This document shows, one piece after another, positions 45,425-54,216 of a stretch of 54,216 nt of DNA. The notes under the pieces were generated by a model. That model made no database searches. It was not told where the DNA came from and saw nothing but the letters and a program-made list of their open reading frames with translations. Both the position numbers and the translations under genes were made by a program. The DNA lies in NCBI RefSeq assembly GCF_001418475.1, contig NZ_LIQX01000159.1, forward strand, positions 1 to 54,216, in the 5' to 3' direction. Every line of letters begins with the position of its first letter. The first letter of the stretch is position 1. Origin of the DNA: Streptomyces ossamyceticus. Lineage in GTDB: Bacteria > Actinomycetota > Actinomycetes > Streptomycetales > Streptomycetaceae.

Positions 45425-46312
45425 TCACCCCGCCACCGGGTACAGGACCCCGCGCCTGCCCTCCGGCGAGACCAGCCGCTCCAGCTTGGCCGCGGTGTCC
45501 GCCTCGTCCAGCGGGGTGTGGAGCACGATGGTCAGATCCGGGCGGGCCGGCATCTTCATCACACTGGACTCCAGGCAGAGCAGCCCGAGCACCGGATGGT
45601 CCAACTCCTTGCGGATCTGCCCGGCGTCCTCGATGTCCCGCCGCTCCCACAGATCCGTGAACTCGGGGCTCGCCGCCATGAGCCGGGCCAGCAGCTCGCG
45701 CAGCCCCTCGTCGTCGGGCGTCGCCGAGCACGCCGCCCGGAACTGGGCGACGACCGAGCAGGCGTTCGCCTCCCAACTCCGGGACCGGGAGCGGTACATC
45801 GGGTCGGTGAAGAAGTCCAGGAGGCAGTTCTGGGTGACACCGGGCCGCATCCCGAGGACGAGGGCGGCCGCGTCGTTGTGGAGGACGCTGTTGTAGTACC
45901 GGTCCATGATGTGCGCCGGGTACGGCATCCACGCGTCCAGCATGCGCCGCAGCCCGTCGCACATGTCCCTCCGCTCGAGCTCCGCCTCGGGGACGGGCGG
46001 GTTGAGCCCGGCGAGGAGGTACAGGTGCCGCCGTTCGGCGCCGCTGAGCCGCAGCACCCGGGCGACGGCGTCCAGGACCTGCGGGGAGACGGAGATGTCC
46101 CGCCCCTGCTCCAGCCATTGGTACCAGGAGGCGCCCACGCCCGCGAGGACGGCGACCTCCTCACGGCGCAGACCGGGCGTGCGGCGCCGGGCCCCGCCGT
46201 CGGGCAGCCCGGCGTCGGCCGGGGAGACCCGGGCCCGCCTGCTCATCAGGAACTCACGCAGTTCGGTGCGGCGGTGCGTCCTGCCCGCCGCGGTCCCCGC
46301 GACCACTGCCAC
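45425..46312 (-). CDS. XRE-family regulator with MmyB-like domain
   Basis: The 295-residue regulator has an N-terminal helix-turn-helix (TPGLRREEVAVLAGVGASWY, QWLEQGRDISVSPQ) and a C-terminal MmyB-like ligand-binding domain (MDRYYNSVLHNDAAALVLGM, TDPMYRSRSRSWE, ELDHPVLGLLCLES). Such proteins often control a divergent transporter or reductase. The GTG at 46312 has GGAGTAGGAG upstream. It is divergent from a DHA2 efflux gene, with a 19-bp palindrome between. Confidence 0.9.
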   Translation of the reverse strand: MAVVAGTAAGRTHRRTELREFLMSRRARVSPADAGLPDGGARRRTPGLRREEVAVLAGVGASWYQWLEQGRDISVSPQVLDAVARVLRLSGAERRHLYLLAGLNPPVPEAELERRDMCDGLRRMLDAWMPYPAHIMDRYYNSVLHNDAAALVLGMRPGVTQNCLLDFFTDPMYRSRSRSWEANACSVVAQFRAACSATPDDEGLRELLARLMAASPEFTDLWERRDIEDAGQIRKELDHPVLGLLCLESSVMKMPARPDLTIVLHTPLDEADTAAKLERLVSPEGRRGVLYPVAG

Positions 46313-46370
46313 GTCTCCTACTCCCCCGGTTCGACTCCATGCCGACACCCGCCCTGCCGCCGAGCGCCGG

Positions 46371-46389
46371 CTGGTGGTGCCACCACCAG
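46371..46389. promoter_or_regulatory. 19-bp palindrome between XRE regulator and MFS gene
   Basis: CTGGTGGTG, one central base, CACCACCAG. It sits in the 126-base divergent region, 50 bases before the MFS start and 59 before the regulator start. Likely operator for the XRE protein. Confidence 0.6.
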
Positions 46390-46438
46390 GACAACTGCCC
46401 GCTCCCCACGGCTATTCCGGCCGCCGCACTGTCTTCCC

Positions 46439-47878
46439 ATGGCAATCGACACCAAGTCCCCGCCCGCCGCCGGCGGACGCACCGCCCTGTCCCCACGCGA
46501 CCGTCTCGTCCTGTTCGTGCTGTGCGCCGCCCAGTTCATGGTCGCGCTCGACTTCTCCGTCCTGAACGTGGCGCTTCCCCTCCTCGGCCCGGACCTCGGC
46601 ATGAGTCCGTCGGCGCTCCAGTGGGCGGTGACGGCGTTCGCGCTGCCCTCCGGCGGTTTCCTGCTCCTCTTCGGCCGGGTCGGCGACCTGTACGGCCGCC
46701 GTCGGCTGTTCCTCGCCGGGCTGGCCGTGTTCGGCGCGGCCTCGGTGCTGGCTACGTTCGCCTGGGACCCTGCGTCGTTCCTGGCGGGCCGCGCGCTCCA
46801 GGGCCTCGGCGCGGCGGCGATCGTGCCGACGGGCATGTCGCTGCTGACGACCACGTTCCCGGAGGGGCCGGCCCGTGACCGCGCCCTCGGTGTCTCGGGC
46901 ACCGTGCTGTCGCTGGGCTTCACCTTCGGGATGGTGGCCGGCGGGGTGATGACCGACGTGCTCGGCTGGCGCTCCACGATGGGTCTGCTCGCCGTCTTCG
47001 CGCTGCTGGTGCTGCCGCTGGCCCCCGGTCTGCTGCCCGAGTCCCGCACCCCGGAGCGCCCGCGGCTGGACGTGCCCGGCGCGATCACGGTCACCGGTGG
47101 TCTGCTGGCCGTCATCTACGCCCTGTCCACGGCGGCGGAGCGCGGCTTCGGCGGTGCCGACGTGATCGGCACCCTCGTCGTGGGCCTCGCCCTGCTGGTG
47201 GCCTTCGTCCGGATCGAGTCCCGTGCGGAGGAACCGCTGGTGTCCCTGCCGATGCTGCGGCGCCGGACGGTGGCGTGGGGCAACCTGGGCGGTCTCGCCA
47301 CCTTCTCGATGATGTCGACGGTGGTCTTCGTCCTGACGCTCTACCTCCAGGAGACCCTGCGGCTGTCGGCGTTCGAGACGGGCCTGGTCTTCGGCACCCA
47401 GGGGGTGCTGTCGGCGGTGGCCGGCACGTACGCCCCCCGGGTCATCGGCCGCCTCGGCGCCCGCCGCACCCTGGTCGTCTCCCTCGCCGGCCAGGGCCTG
47501 CTGACCGCCGTCCTGCTGGGGGTCGGCGAGGCCGGCTGGTCGGTGTGGCTCGCGGTGACCGCGGTCTCCCTGGCGAGCATGTGCCACCTGGGCGCGATCA
47601 TCTCCTACGGCCTGACCGTGACCTCCGGTGTCCCCGACCACGAACAGGGCCTCGCCACCGGCCTGGTCACCTCCACCCAGCAGGTCGGCATCACCGTCGG
47701 CATCCCGCTCCTCGGCGTCCTCGCCACCACCTCGGGCGATCTGCTCGCCGGGGTCCACCTGGTCCTCTCCCTGGACACGGCGATCGTCCTGGCGGCGGCG
47801 GTTCTGGTCGCAGTGGGCCTGCGCGCGCGGCGCGGCGCGTCAGGGACGGTCGAGGCGCAGCCGCTCGGCTCGCGGTAG
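46439..47878 (+). CDS. DHA2-type MFS multidrug exporter
   Basis: The 479-residue, 14-helix drug:proton antiporter. Motif C-like FALLVLPLAPGLLPESRTPE and motif A GRVGDLYGRRRLFLAG are seen, with the DHA2 start AQFMVALDFSVLNVALPLL. It would export toxic compounds or an antibiotic, controlled by the divergent XRE regulator. No clear ribosome site precedes the ATG. The end overlaps the convergent yjbR gene by 39 bases. The pair looks inserted into the phoH-era block. Confidence 0.9.
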   Translation: MAIDTKSPPAAGGRTALSPRDRLVLFVLCAAQFMVALDFSVLNVALPLLGPDLGMSPSALQWAVTAFALPSGGFLLLFGRVGDLYGRRRLFLAGLAVFGAASVLATFAWDPASFLAGRALQGLGAAAIVPTGMSLLTTTFPEGPARDRALGVSGTVLSLGFTFGMVAGGVMTDVLGWRSTMGLLAVFALLVLPLAPGLLPESRTPERPRLDVPGAITVTGGLLAVIYALSTAAERGFGGADVIGTLVVGLALLVAFVRIESRAEEPLVSLPMLRRRTVAWGNLGGLATFSMMSTVVFVLTLYLQETLRLSAFETGLVFGTQGVLSAVAGTYAPRVIGRLGARRTLVVSLAGQGLLTAVLLGVGEAGWSVWLAVTAVSLASMCHLGAIISYGLTVTSGVPDHEQGLATGLVTSTQQVGITVGIPLLGVLATTSGDLLAGVHLVLSLDTAIVLAAAVLVAVGLRARRGASGTVEAQPLGSR

Positions 47879-48199
47879 CCCGGCCACGACCAGGTCGTAG
47901 GAGTCCTCGATGAGCTCCCGGACAACGGCGTCCGGGAGATCGCCGTCGACCGTCACCGTGTTCCAGTGACGCTTGTTCATGTGGTAGCCGGGGGCGATCA
48001 GGCCGGGGTGTTCACCGCGCAGCCGGACCGCGTCCTCGGGGTCGCACTTGAGGTTGACCTTCAGGGGCCGCTGCTCCGTCCAGCTCAGCGCGAACATCTT
48101 GCCGAGGACCTTGAAGACGGAGATCTCCGGCCGGAACGGGAAGTCCTCGACGGCCTCCTCGAAGGACAGGCAGAAGGCGCGCAGGTCGTCGGGGCTCAC
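47840..48199 (-). CDS. MmcQ/YjbR family protein
   Basis: The 119-residue protein has the YjbR fold: DDLRAFCLSFEEAVEDFPFR, KMFALSW, VNLKCDPEDAVRLR, GYHMNKRHWNTV and LIEDSYDLVVAGL. It resembles CyaY-like DNA-binding folds, but the role is unknown. Its ATG overlaps the stop of the CNNM/CBS gene (ATGA), so it is coupled to the phoH-ybeY-CNNM operon. The 3' end overlaps the MFS gene. Confidence 0.88.
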   Translation of the reverse strand: MSPDDLRAFCLSFEEAVEDFPFRPEISVFKVLGKMFALSWTEQRPLKVNLKCDPEDAVRLRGEHPGLIAPGYHMNKRHWNTVTVDGDLPDAVVRELIEDSYDLVVAGLPRAERLRLDRP

Positions 48200-49503
48200 T
48201 CCGCCTTCGCCTCCTCCTCCGCCGGCCCGACCGGGCCGATCGGCTCCACCAGCACCGTGACGATCTTGTTCCGGCGGCCGGCCGCGGCCTCCGCGGTGAG
48301 CCGCAGTTCCCGCCCGTCGGGCAGTTCCACGACCGAGGAGGCACCGGCAATGGGCACCCGCCCCAGCGCCTTGGCGAGAAGACCGCCGACGGTCTCCACG
48401 TCCTCGTCGTCGTAGGCGTCGAGCCCGTACAGCTCGCCGAGGTCGGTGATGTCGAGGCGGGCGGTGACCCGGTGGCGGTCGTCGCCGAGCTCCTCCACCG
48501 GGGGCAGCTCCCGGTCGTACTCGTCGGTGATCTCGCCGACGATCTCCTCCAGGATGTCCTCGATGGTGACGATGCCGGCGGTGCCGCCGTACTCGTCGAT
48601 GACGACGGCGACGTGGTTGCGCTCCTGCTGCATCTCGCGGAGCAGGTCGCCGGCGTTCTTGGTGTCGGGGACGAAGACGGCGGGGCGCATGGCCGTGGAG
48701 ACCAGTTCGTTCTCGGCGTCGCGGTTGATGTGCGTCCTGCGAGCCATGTCCTTGAGGTAGACCACGCCGACGATGTCGTCCTCGCTCTCCCCGGTGACGG
48801 GGATGCGGGAGAAGCCGGACCGCAGGGCGAGGGTGAGCGCCTGACGGATCGTCTTGTACCGCTCGATGACGACGAGGTCGGTGCGCGGGACCATCACCTC
48901 ACGGACGAGGGTGTCGCCGAGTTCGAACACCGAGTGCACCATGCGGCGCTCCTCGGCCTCGATCAGCGACTCCTGCTCGGCGAGGTCGACCAGGGCGCGC
49001 AGCTCCGCCTCGGAGGCGAAGGGGCCGCGGCGGAAGCCCTTGCCGGGGGTGAGCGCGTTGCCGATGAGGATCAGCAGGGCCGGGACGGGGCCCATGATCC
49101 GGGCCAGCGGCAGCAGCACGTACGCCGCCGCCGTGGCCGTGTTCAGGGGGTGCTGGCGGCCGATGGTGCGCGGGGAGACGCCGACGGCGACATAGGAGAC
49201 GAGGACCATGACGCCGATGGCGACGGCCAGCGCCTGCCAGGTCGCGTCGAACTCCTTCAGGCACGCATAGGTGACGAGGGCCGCGGCGGCCATCTCGCAG
49301 GCCACGCGCACCAGGAGCGCGACGTTCAGATAGCGGGTCGGGTCGGCCGTGACCTGGGCGAGCTTGGCGCTGCCGCGCCGCCCGGACCGTACGGCCTCCT
49401 CGGCCCGGAAGCTGGAGACCCGTGCGAGGCCCGCCTCCGCGCAGGCGGCGAGCCAGGCGACGACGACCAGGGCGACGGCACCGCTGACGAGGGATGCGCT
49501 CAT
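48196..49503 (-). CDS. CNNM/CBS-domain membrane protein (HlyC/CorC family)
   Basis: The 435-residue protein has a DUF21/CNNM transmembrane region (residues 1-150, helices such as [20 protein letters not shown]), two CBS domains (about 190-310: [39 protein letters not shown]) and a CorC_HlyC domain at the end ([18 protein letters not shown]). Homologues affect Mg2+/Co2+ export. The ATG overlaps the ybeY stop. Part of the phoH-ybeY-CNNM-yjbR operon. Confidence 0.92.
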   Translation of the reverse strand: MSASLVSGAVALVVVAWLAACAEAGLARVSSFRAEEAVRSGRRGSAKLAQVTADPTRYLNVALLVRVACEMAAAALVTYACLKEFDATWQALAVAIGVMVLVSYVAVGVSPRTIGRQHPLNTATAAAYVLLPLARIMGPVPALLILIGNALTPGKGFRRGPFASEAELRALVDLAEQESLIEAEERRMVHSVFELGDTLVREVMVPRTDLVVIERYKTIRQALTLALRSGFSRIPVTGESEDDIVGVVYLKDMARRTHINRDAENELVSTAMRPAVFVPDTKNAGDLLREMQQERNHVAVVIDEYGGTAGIVTIEDILEEIVGEITDEYDRELPPVEELGDDRHRVTARLDITDLGELYGLDAYDDEDVETVGGLLAKALGRVPIAGASSVVELPDGRELRLTAEAAAGRRNKIVTVLVEPIGPVGPAEEEAKAE

Positions 49504-49997
49504 GACACGGTCGGGGCCGGGGACGGGCCGGTGAGGCCCTTCTCCGCGCGCCAGCCGTCCACGATGGCCGCCTGGAGACCGAACATCTCGGCCTTCTCGT
49601 CGGGCTCCTCGTGGTCGTAACCGAGGAGGTGCAGCACTCCGTGGACGGTCAGGAGCTGGAGCTCCTCGTCCATGGAGTGCTGCGTGGCCGCTTCCTTGCC
49701 CTGCTTCTCGGCGACCTCGGGGCACAGCACGATGTCCCCGAGGAGGCCCTGCGGCGGCTCGTCGTCGTCCTTCGACGGCGGACGCAGCTCGTCCATGGGA
49801 AAGGACATGACATCCGTCGGGCCGGGCAGGTCCATCCACTGGATGTGCAGCTGCTCCATGGCGTCGGCGTCCACGACGATCACCGACAGTTCGGAGAGCG
49901 GGTGGATGCGCATCCGCGCGAGTGCGTAGCGGGCGATGTCGAGGATCGCCTGCTCGTCGACCTCGGTTCCGGACTCGTTGTTGACGTCGATCGACAT
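49500..49997 (-). CDS. ybeY: Endoribonuclease YbeY (rRNA maturation)
   Basis: The 165-residue metalloprotein matures 16S rRNA and takes part in ribosome quality control. The zinc signature [17 protein letters not shown] (three His) is intact, as are [15 protein letters not shown] and [11 protein letters not shown]. An acidic insertion ([13 protein letters not shown]) is typical of actinobacteria. It lies 14 bases after phoH and overlaps the CNNM gene, so it is one operon. Confidence 0.96.
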   Translation of the reverse strand: MSIDVNNESGTEVDEQAILDIARYALARMRIHPLSELSVIVVDADAMEQLHIQWMDLPGPTDVMSFPMDELRPPSKDDDEPPQGLLGDIVLCPEVAEKQGKEAATQHSMDEELQLLTVHGVLHLLGYDHEEPDEKAEMFGLQAAIVDGWRAEKGLTGPSPAPTVS

Positions 49998-50011
49998 GGC
50001 GCTGTGCTTGT

Positions 50012-52159
<2,148 letters not shown>

Positions 52160-52306
52160 GGGCCGGCTCTGGGGCCGCACGTCCTCCTTGTAACGGCTCG
52201 CAGGCCCTGTGCGGGGGCTGCGCTTGCGATTCAAGGGTACGCCGGGGCACCGACAACACCGTAGGAGTTTTCGATGGTGCGGATGAGCTCCGGGGGGGGC
52301 GGTGGC

Positions 52307-53098
52307 TCAGCGCCAGAGCGGGGCGCCCGCCGTGCTCCCCGTCGCGGCCTCGATCCTGGCCCTGGTCTCCGTCATCACCCGCACGATGCGGTCCTCGTGG
52401 GCCGGGGTCAGGCGGGTGGTCGGCACCGAGCAGCTGATGGCGTCGCGGGCCGGGGTGTCGTAGCGCAGGGCGAAGCCGAAGCCGACGATGCCGGGGACGC
52501 CCTCCTCCCGGTCGACGGAGTGGCCGCGGGCGCGGGTGGCGGCGAGGTCGGCGACGAGGGACGCGCGGGTGGTGCGGGTGCGGGGGGTGAGCGCCTCGTA
52601 CGGGCCCTCGGGCAGCTCCTCGTCGGGGCGTTCGGCGAGGAGGGCCTTGCCGAGGGCGCCGGCGTGGGCGGGGAGGCGGCGCCCGACACGGCTGATCGTG
52701 CGCAGGTACTCGTGGGACTCGCGGGTGGCCAGATAGGCCACGTCCATGCCGTCGAGGCGGGCCAGGTGGATGGTCTCGCCGAGCGCCTCGGACGCCTCGT
52801 CGAGGTACGGCCGTACGGCGCGGACGCGCGGGTCGGAGTCGAGGTAGCCGGTGCCGGTGAGCAGGGCACGGATGCCGATGCCGTAGAGGGAGCCGGTGGT
52901 GTCCGTCCGGACCCAGCCCCGGCCGATCAGCGTCTGGAGCAGCGCGTACATCGAGCTGCGCGGGACCCCCAGCGCGTCCGCCAGTTCCTGGAGCCGGGCC
53001 GGCCGGTCGCCGCGCGCGGCCAGCAGCTCCAGCAGGTCGAGGGTGCGCGCGGCCGATTTCACCTCACGGACGCCCCCCGCGCCCTCTGTCTCCGCCAT
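52307..53098 (-). CDS. IclR-family transcriptional regulator
   Basis: The 263-residue regulator has an N-terminal winged helix (KSAARTLDLLELLAARGDRP, LQELADALGVPRSSMYALLQ) and a C-terminal effector domain (GETIHLARLDGMDVAYLATR, RLPAHAGALGKALLA, GFGFALRYD and ISCSVPTTRL). IclR proteins sense sugar acids or aromatic acids. It is divergent from a sugar-acid dehydratase gene across 105 bases that contain a promoter and inverted repeat, and is its likely regulator. The gap 52160-52306 holds nothing else. Confidence 0.92.
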   Translation of the reverse strand: MAETEGAGGVREVKSAARTLDLLELLAARGDRPARLQELADALGVPRSSMYALLQTLIGRGWVRTDTTGSLYGIGIRALLTGTGYLDSDPRVRAVRPYLDEASEALGETIHLARLDGMDVAYLATRESHEYLRTISRVGRRLPAHAGALGKALLAERPDEELPEGPYEALTPRTRTTRASLVADLAATRARGHSVDREEGVPGIVGFGFALRYDTPARDAISCSVPTTRLTPAHEDRIVRVMTETRARIEAATGSTAGAPLWR

Positions 53099-53129
53099 GC
53101 GCCGATCGTAAGCGGCCGGGCCCTGCCCA

Positions 53130-53177
53130 TTGACGCCCGTCATTCATGTACCTAACCTCCATCCTCATACATGGAGG
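53130..53177 (+). promoter_or_regulatory. Promoter and operator of the dehydratase gene
   Basis: TTGACG (53130-53135), 17 bases, TAACCT (53153-53158) form a promoter starting near 53165. CCTCCAT (53156-53162) and ATGGAGG (53171-53177), separated by eight bases, form an inverted repeat over the start site, suited to an IclR dimer. Confidence 0.6.
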
Positions 53178-53203
53178 ACGTCTACATAGGGAGATGGCTT
53201 CAG

Positions 53204-54216
53204 GTGGGCCTCGACTCCGACCTCTCCACGGCCACGGTCCGGCGGCTGCGCGACGGCATGGCGAGCGGCGTCCTGTCGTTCCCGCTCACCAGCTTCCGCG
53301 CCGACGGCTCCCTGGACCTCGACGGCTTCGTCGTGTACCTCGACGGGCAGGTCGCCACCGGCCCCGGCGCGGTCTTCCCCGCGTGCGGCACGGGCGAGTT
53401 CTTCTCCCTGGACGAGGACGAGTACCGGCAGGTCGTGACCACCGCCGTGGAGGTGACGGCCGGGCGGGTGCCGGTGGTGGCCGGGACGGGCTACGGGTGG
53501 GCGCAGGCCGTACGGTTCGCGCGGATCGCCGAGGAGGCCGGCGCCGACGCGCTGCTGGTGCTGCCGCACTACCAGGTCGCCGCCCCGCAGGACGGGCTGG
53601 TCGGCCAGGTGGAGGAGATAGCCGCCCGGACCCGGCTGCCGCTCATCGTCTACCAGCGCGACCAGGTCTCGTTCACCGCCGACTCGCTCCGCCGGATCGC
53701 CGACATCCCGAACGTCGTCGGCCTGAAGGACGGGCACAGTGACCTCGACCGGCTCCAGCGCCTCACCCTCTCCGCCCCCGAGGGCTTCCTCTTCTTCAAC
53801 GGCGCCGCGACCGCCGAGGTCCAGGCCCGCGCGTACGCCACGGTCGGTGTCCCGGCGTACTCCTCCGCCGTCCACGCCTTCGCGCCCGAGATCGCCGGGG
53901 CGTTCTTCGGCGCGTTGCGGCGCGGCGACGACCCCGCGGTGGAGAGGCTGCTGCGTGCGTTCTACGTCCCCCTCGTCGAGCTGCGGGACCGGCGGCCCGG
54001 GTACGCGGTGTCGCTGGTGAAGGCGGCGGCCCGGCTGCGCGGCCGCCGCGTCGGCCCGGTCCGCGCCCCGCTCACCGACCCCTCGGCCGCCGACCTCGCC
54101 GACCTGGAACGGCTGCTGGCCACCGGCCTCGCCCTCGCCGCGGACCTCGCCGCCACGACACCCGCCGCCCCCACCGACGCGGTGCCCGGCGGCACCGCGT
54201 CGGTGGGGGCGGCGGG
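53204..54216 (+). CDS. 5-dehydro-4-deoxyglucarate dehydratase-like protein, partial
   Basis: The reading frame is open to the window end (at least 337 residues; no stop seen). It belongs to the DapA superfamily and begins like KdgD (GVLSFPLTSFRADGSLDLDG). Pyruvate-type motif is ACGTGEFFSLD (60-70), Tyr150 is in LPLIVYQRDQVSF and Schiff-base Lys175 in VVGLKDGHSD. KdgD dehydrates and decarboxylates 5-dehydro-4-deoxyglucarate to 2-ketoglutarate semialdehyde in glucarate/galactarate use. I chose GTG at 53204 because GGGAGA lies upstream; an in-frame ATG at 53171 falls inside the inverted repeat. The C-terminal 30 residues are Ala-rich and unlike the family. Confidence 0.88.
   Translation, partial: MGLDSDLSTATVRRLRDGMASGVLSFPLTSFRADGSLDLDGFVVYLDGQVATGPGAVFPACGTGEFFSLDEDEYRQVVTTAVEVTAGRVPVVAGTGYGWAQAVRFARIAEEAGADALLVLPHYQVAAPQDGLVGQVEEIAARTRLPLIVYQRDQVSFTADSLRRIADIPNVVGLKDGHSDLDRLQRLTLSAPEGFLFFNGAATAEVQARAYATVGVPAYSSAVHAFAPEIAGAFFGALRRGDDPAVERLLRAFYVPLVELRDRRPGYAVSLVKAAARLRGRRVGPVRAPLTDPSAADLADLERLLATGLALAADLAATTPAAPTDAVPGGTASVGAA

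Overview
The window is GC-rich chromosomal DNA of an actinomycete, almost certainly a Streptomyces. Evidence: very high third-position GC with long open frames on every antisense strand, many GTG starts and ATGA/GTGA stop-start overlaps, a SARP regulator with a STAND ATPase and TPR tail, and a core gene set (glyS, znu/zur, uppS, recO, leuA, era, phoH-ybeY) whose order fits what I recall of Streptomyces chromosomes. I saw no tRNA or rRNA gene, CRISPR array, insertion sequence or phage.

Layout. 1-2.4 kb: a direct-repeat patch, then an aldo/keto reductase-TetR operon with a perfect palindromic operator, and a decayed DUF4394 gene. 2.4-11 kb: housekeeping genes, namely an EEP nuclease/phosphatase, glyS, a zinc ABC transporter with its own regulator Zur, uppS and recO. 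11-19.3 kb: accessory and regulatory genes, namely a membrane-anchored monooxygenase-like protein, an HD phosphohydrolase, a large SARP-STAND-TPR regulator, a VanX-like dipeptidase, a gene graveyard (AraC and methyltransferase remnants), a phosphatase and an unknown protein. 19.3-27.1 kb: a GntR regulator divergent from a peptide-type ABC importer (including an unusual permease-ATPase fusion) that ends in a DapA-family aldolase. 27.1-31.5 kb: a zinc-ribbon/TerB protein, leuA with a Leu-rich leader peptide, and an unsecreted M4 protease next to its probable inhibitor emfourin. 31.6-36.3 kb: beta-glucosidase plus MFS transporter, then a secreted protein-arginine deiminase.

36.4-41.2 kb holds the strongest candidate for an under-described system: a trypco2 protein, a 1326-residue trypsin-like protease-STAND NTPase-TPR protein, and a DUF4913 protein, tightly linked on one strand. 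The layout is that of a sensor/effector conflict system.

41.2-52.2 kb carries the conserved phoH-ybeY-CNNM/CBS-yjbR-(cdd-like)-era block on the minus strand. It is split by two insertions: an amtB-glnK pair with a candidate GlnR box plus a secreted protein, and an XRE regulator/DHA2 efflux pair. phoH is interrupted by a 360-residue LAGLIDADG intein that carries the full Trp-Cys-Thr signature of class 3 inteins and has Ala at position 1. 52.3-54.2 kb: an IclR regulator divergent from a sugar-acid dehydratase/aldolase gene that runs off the window.
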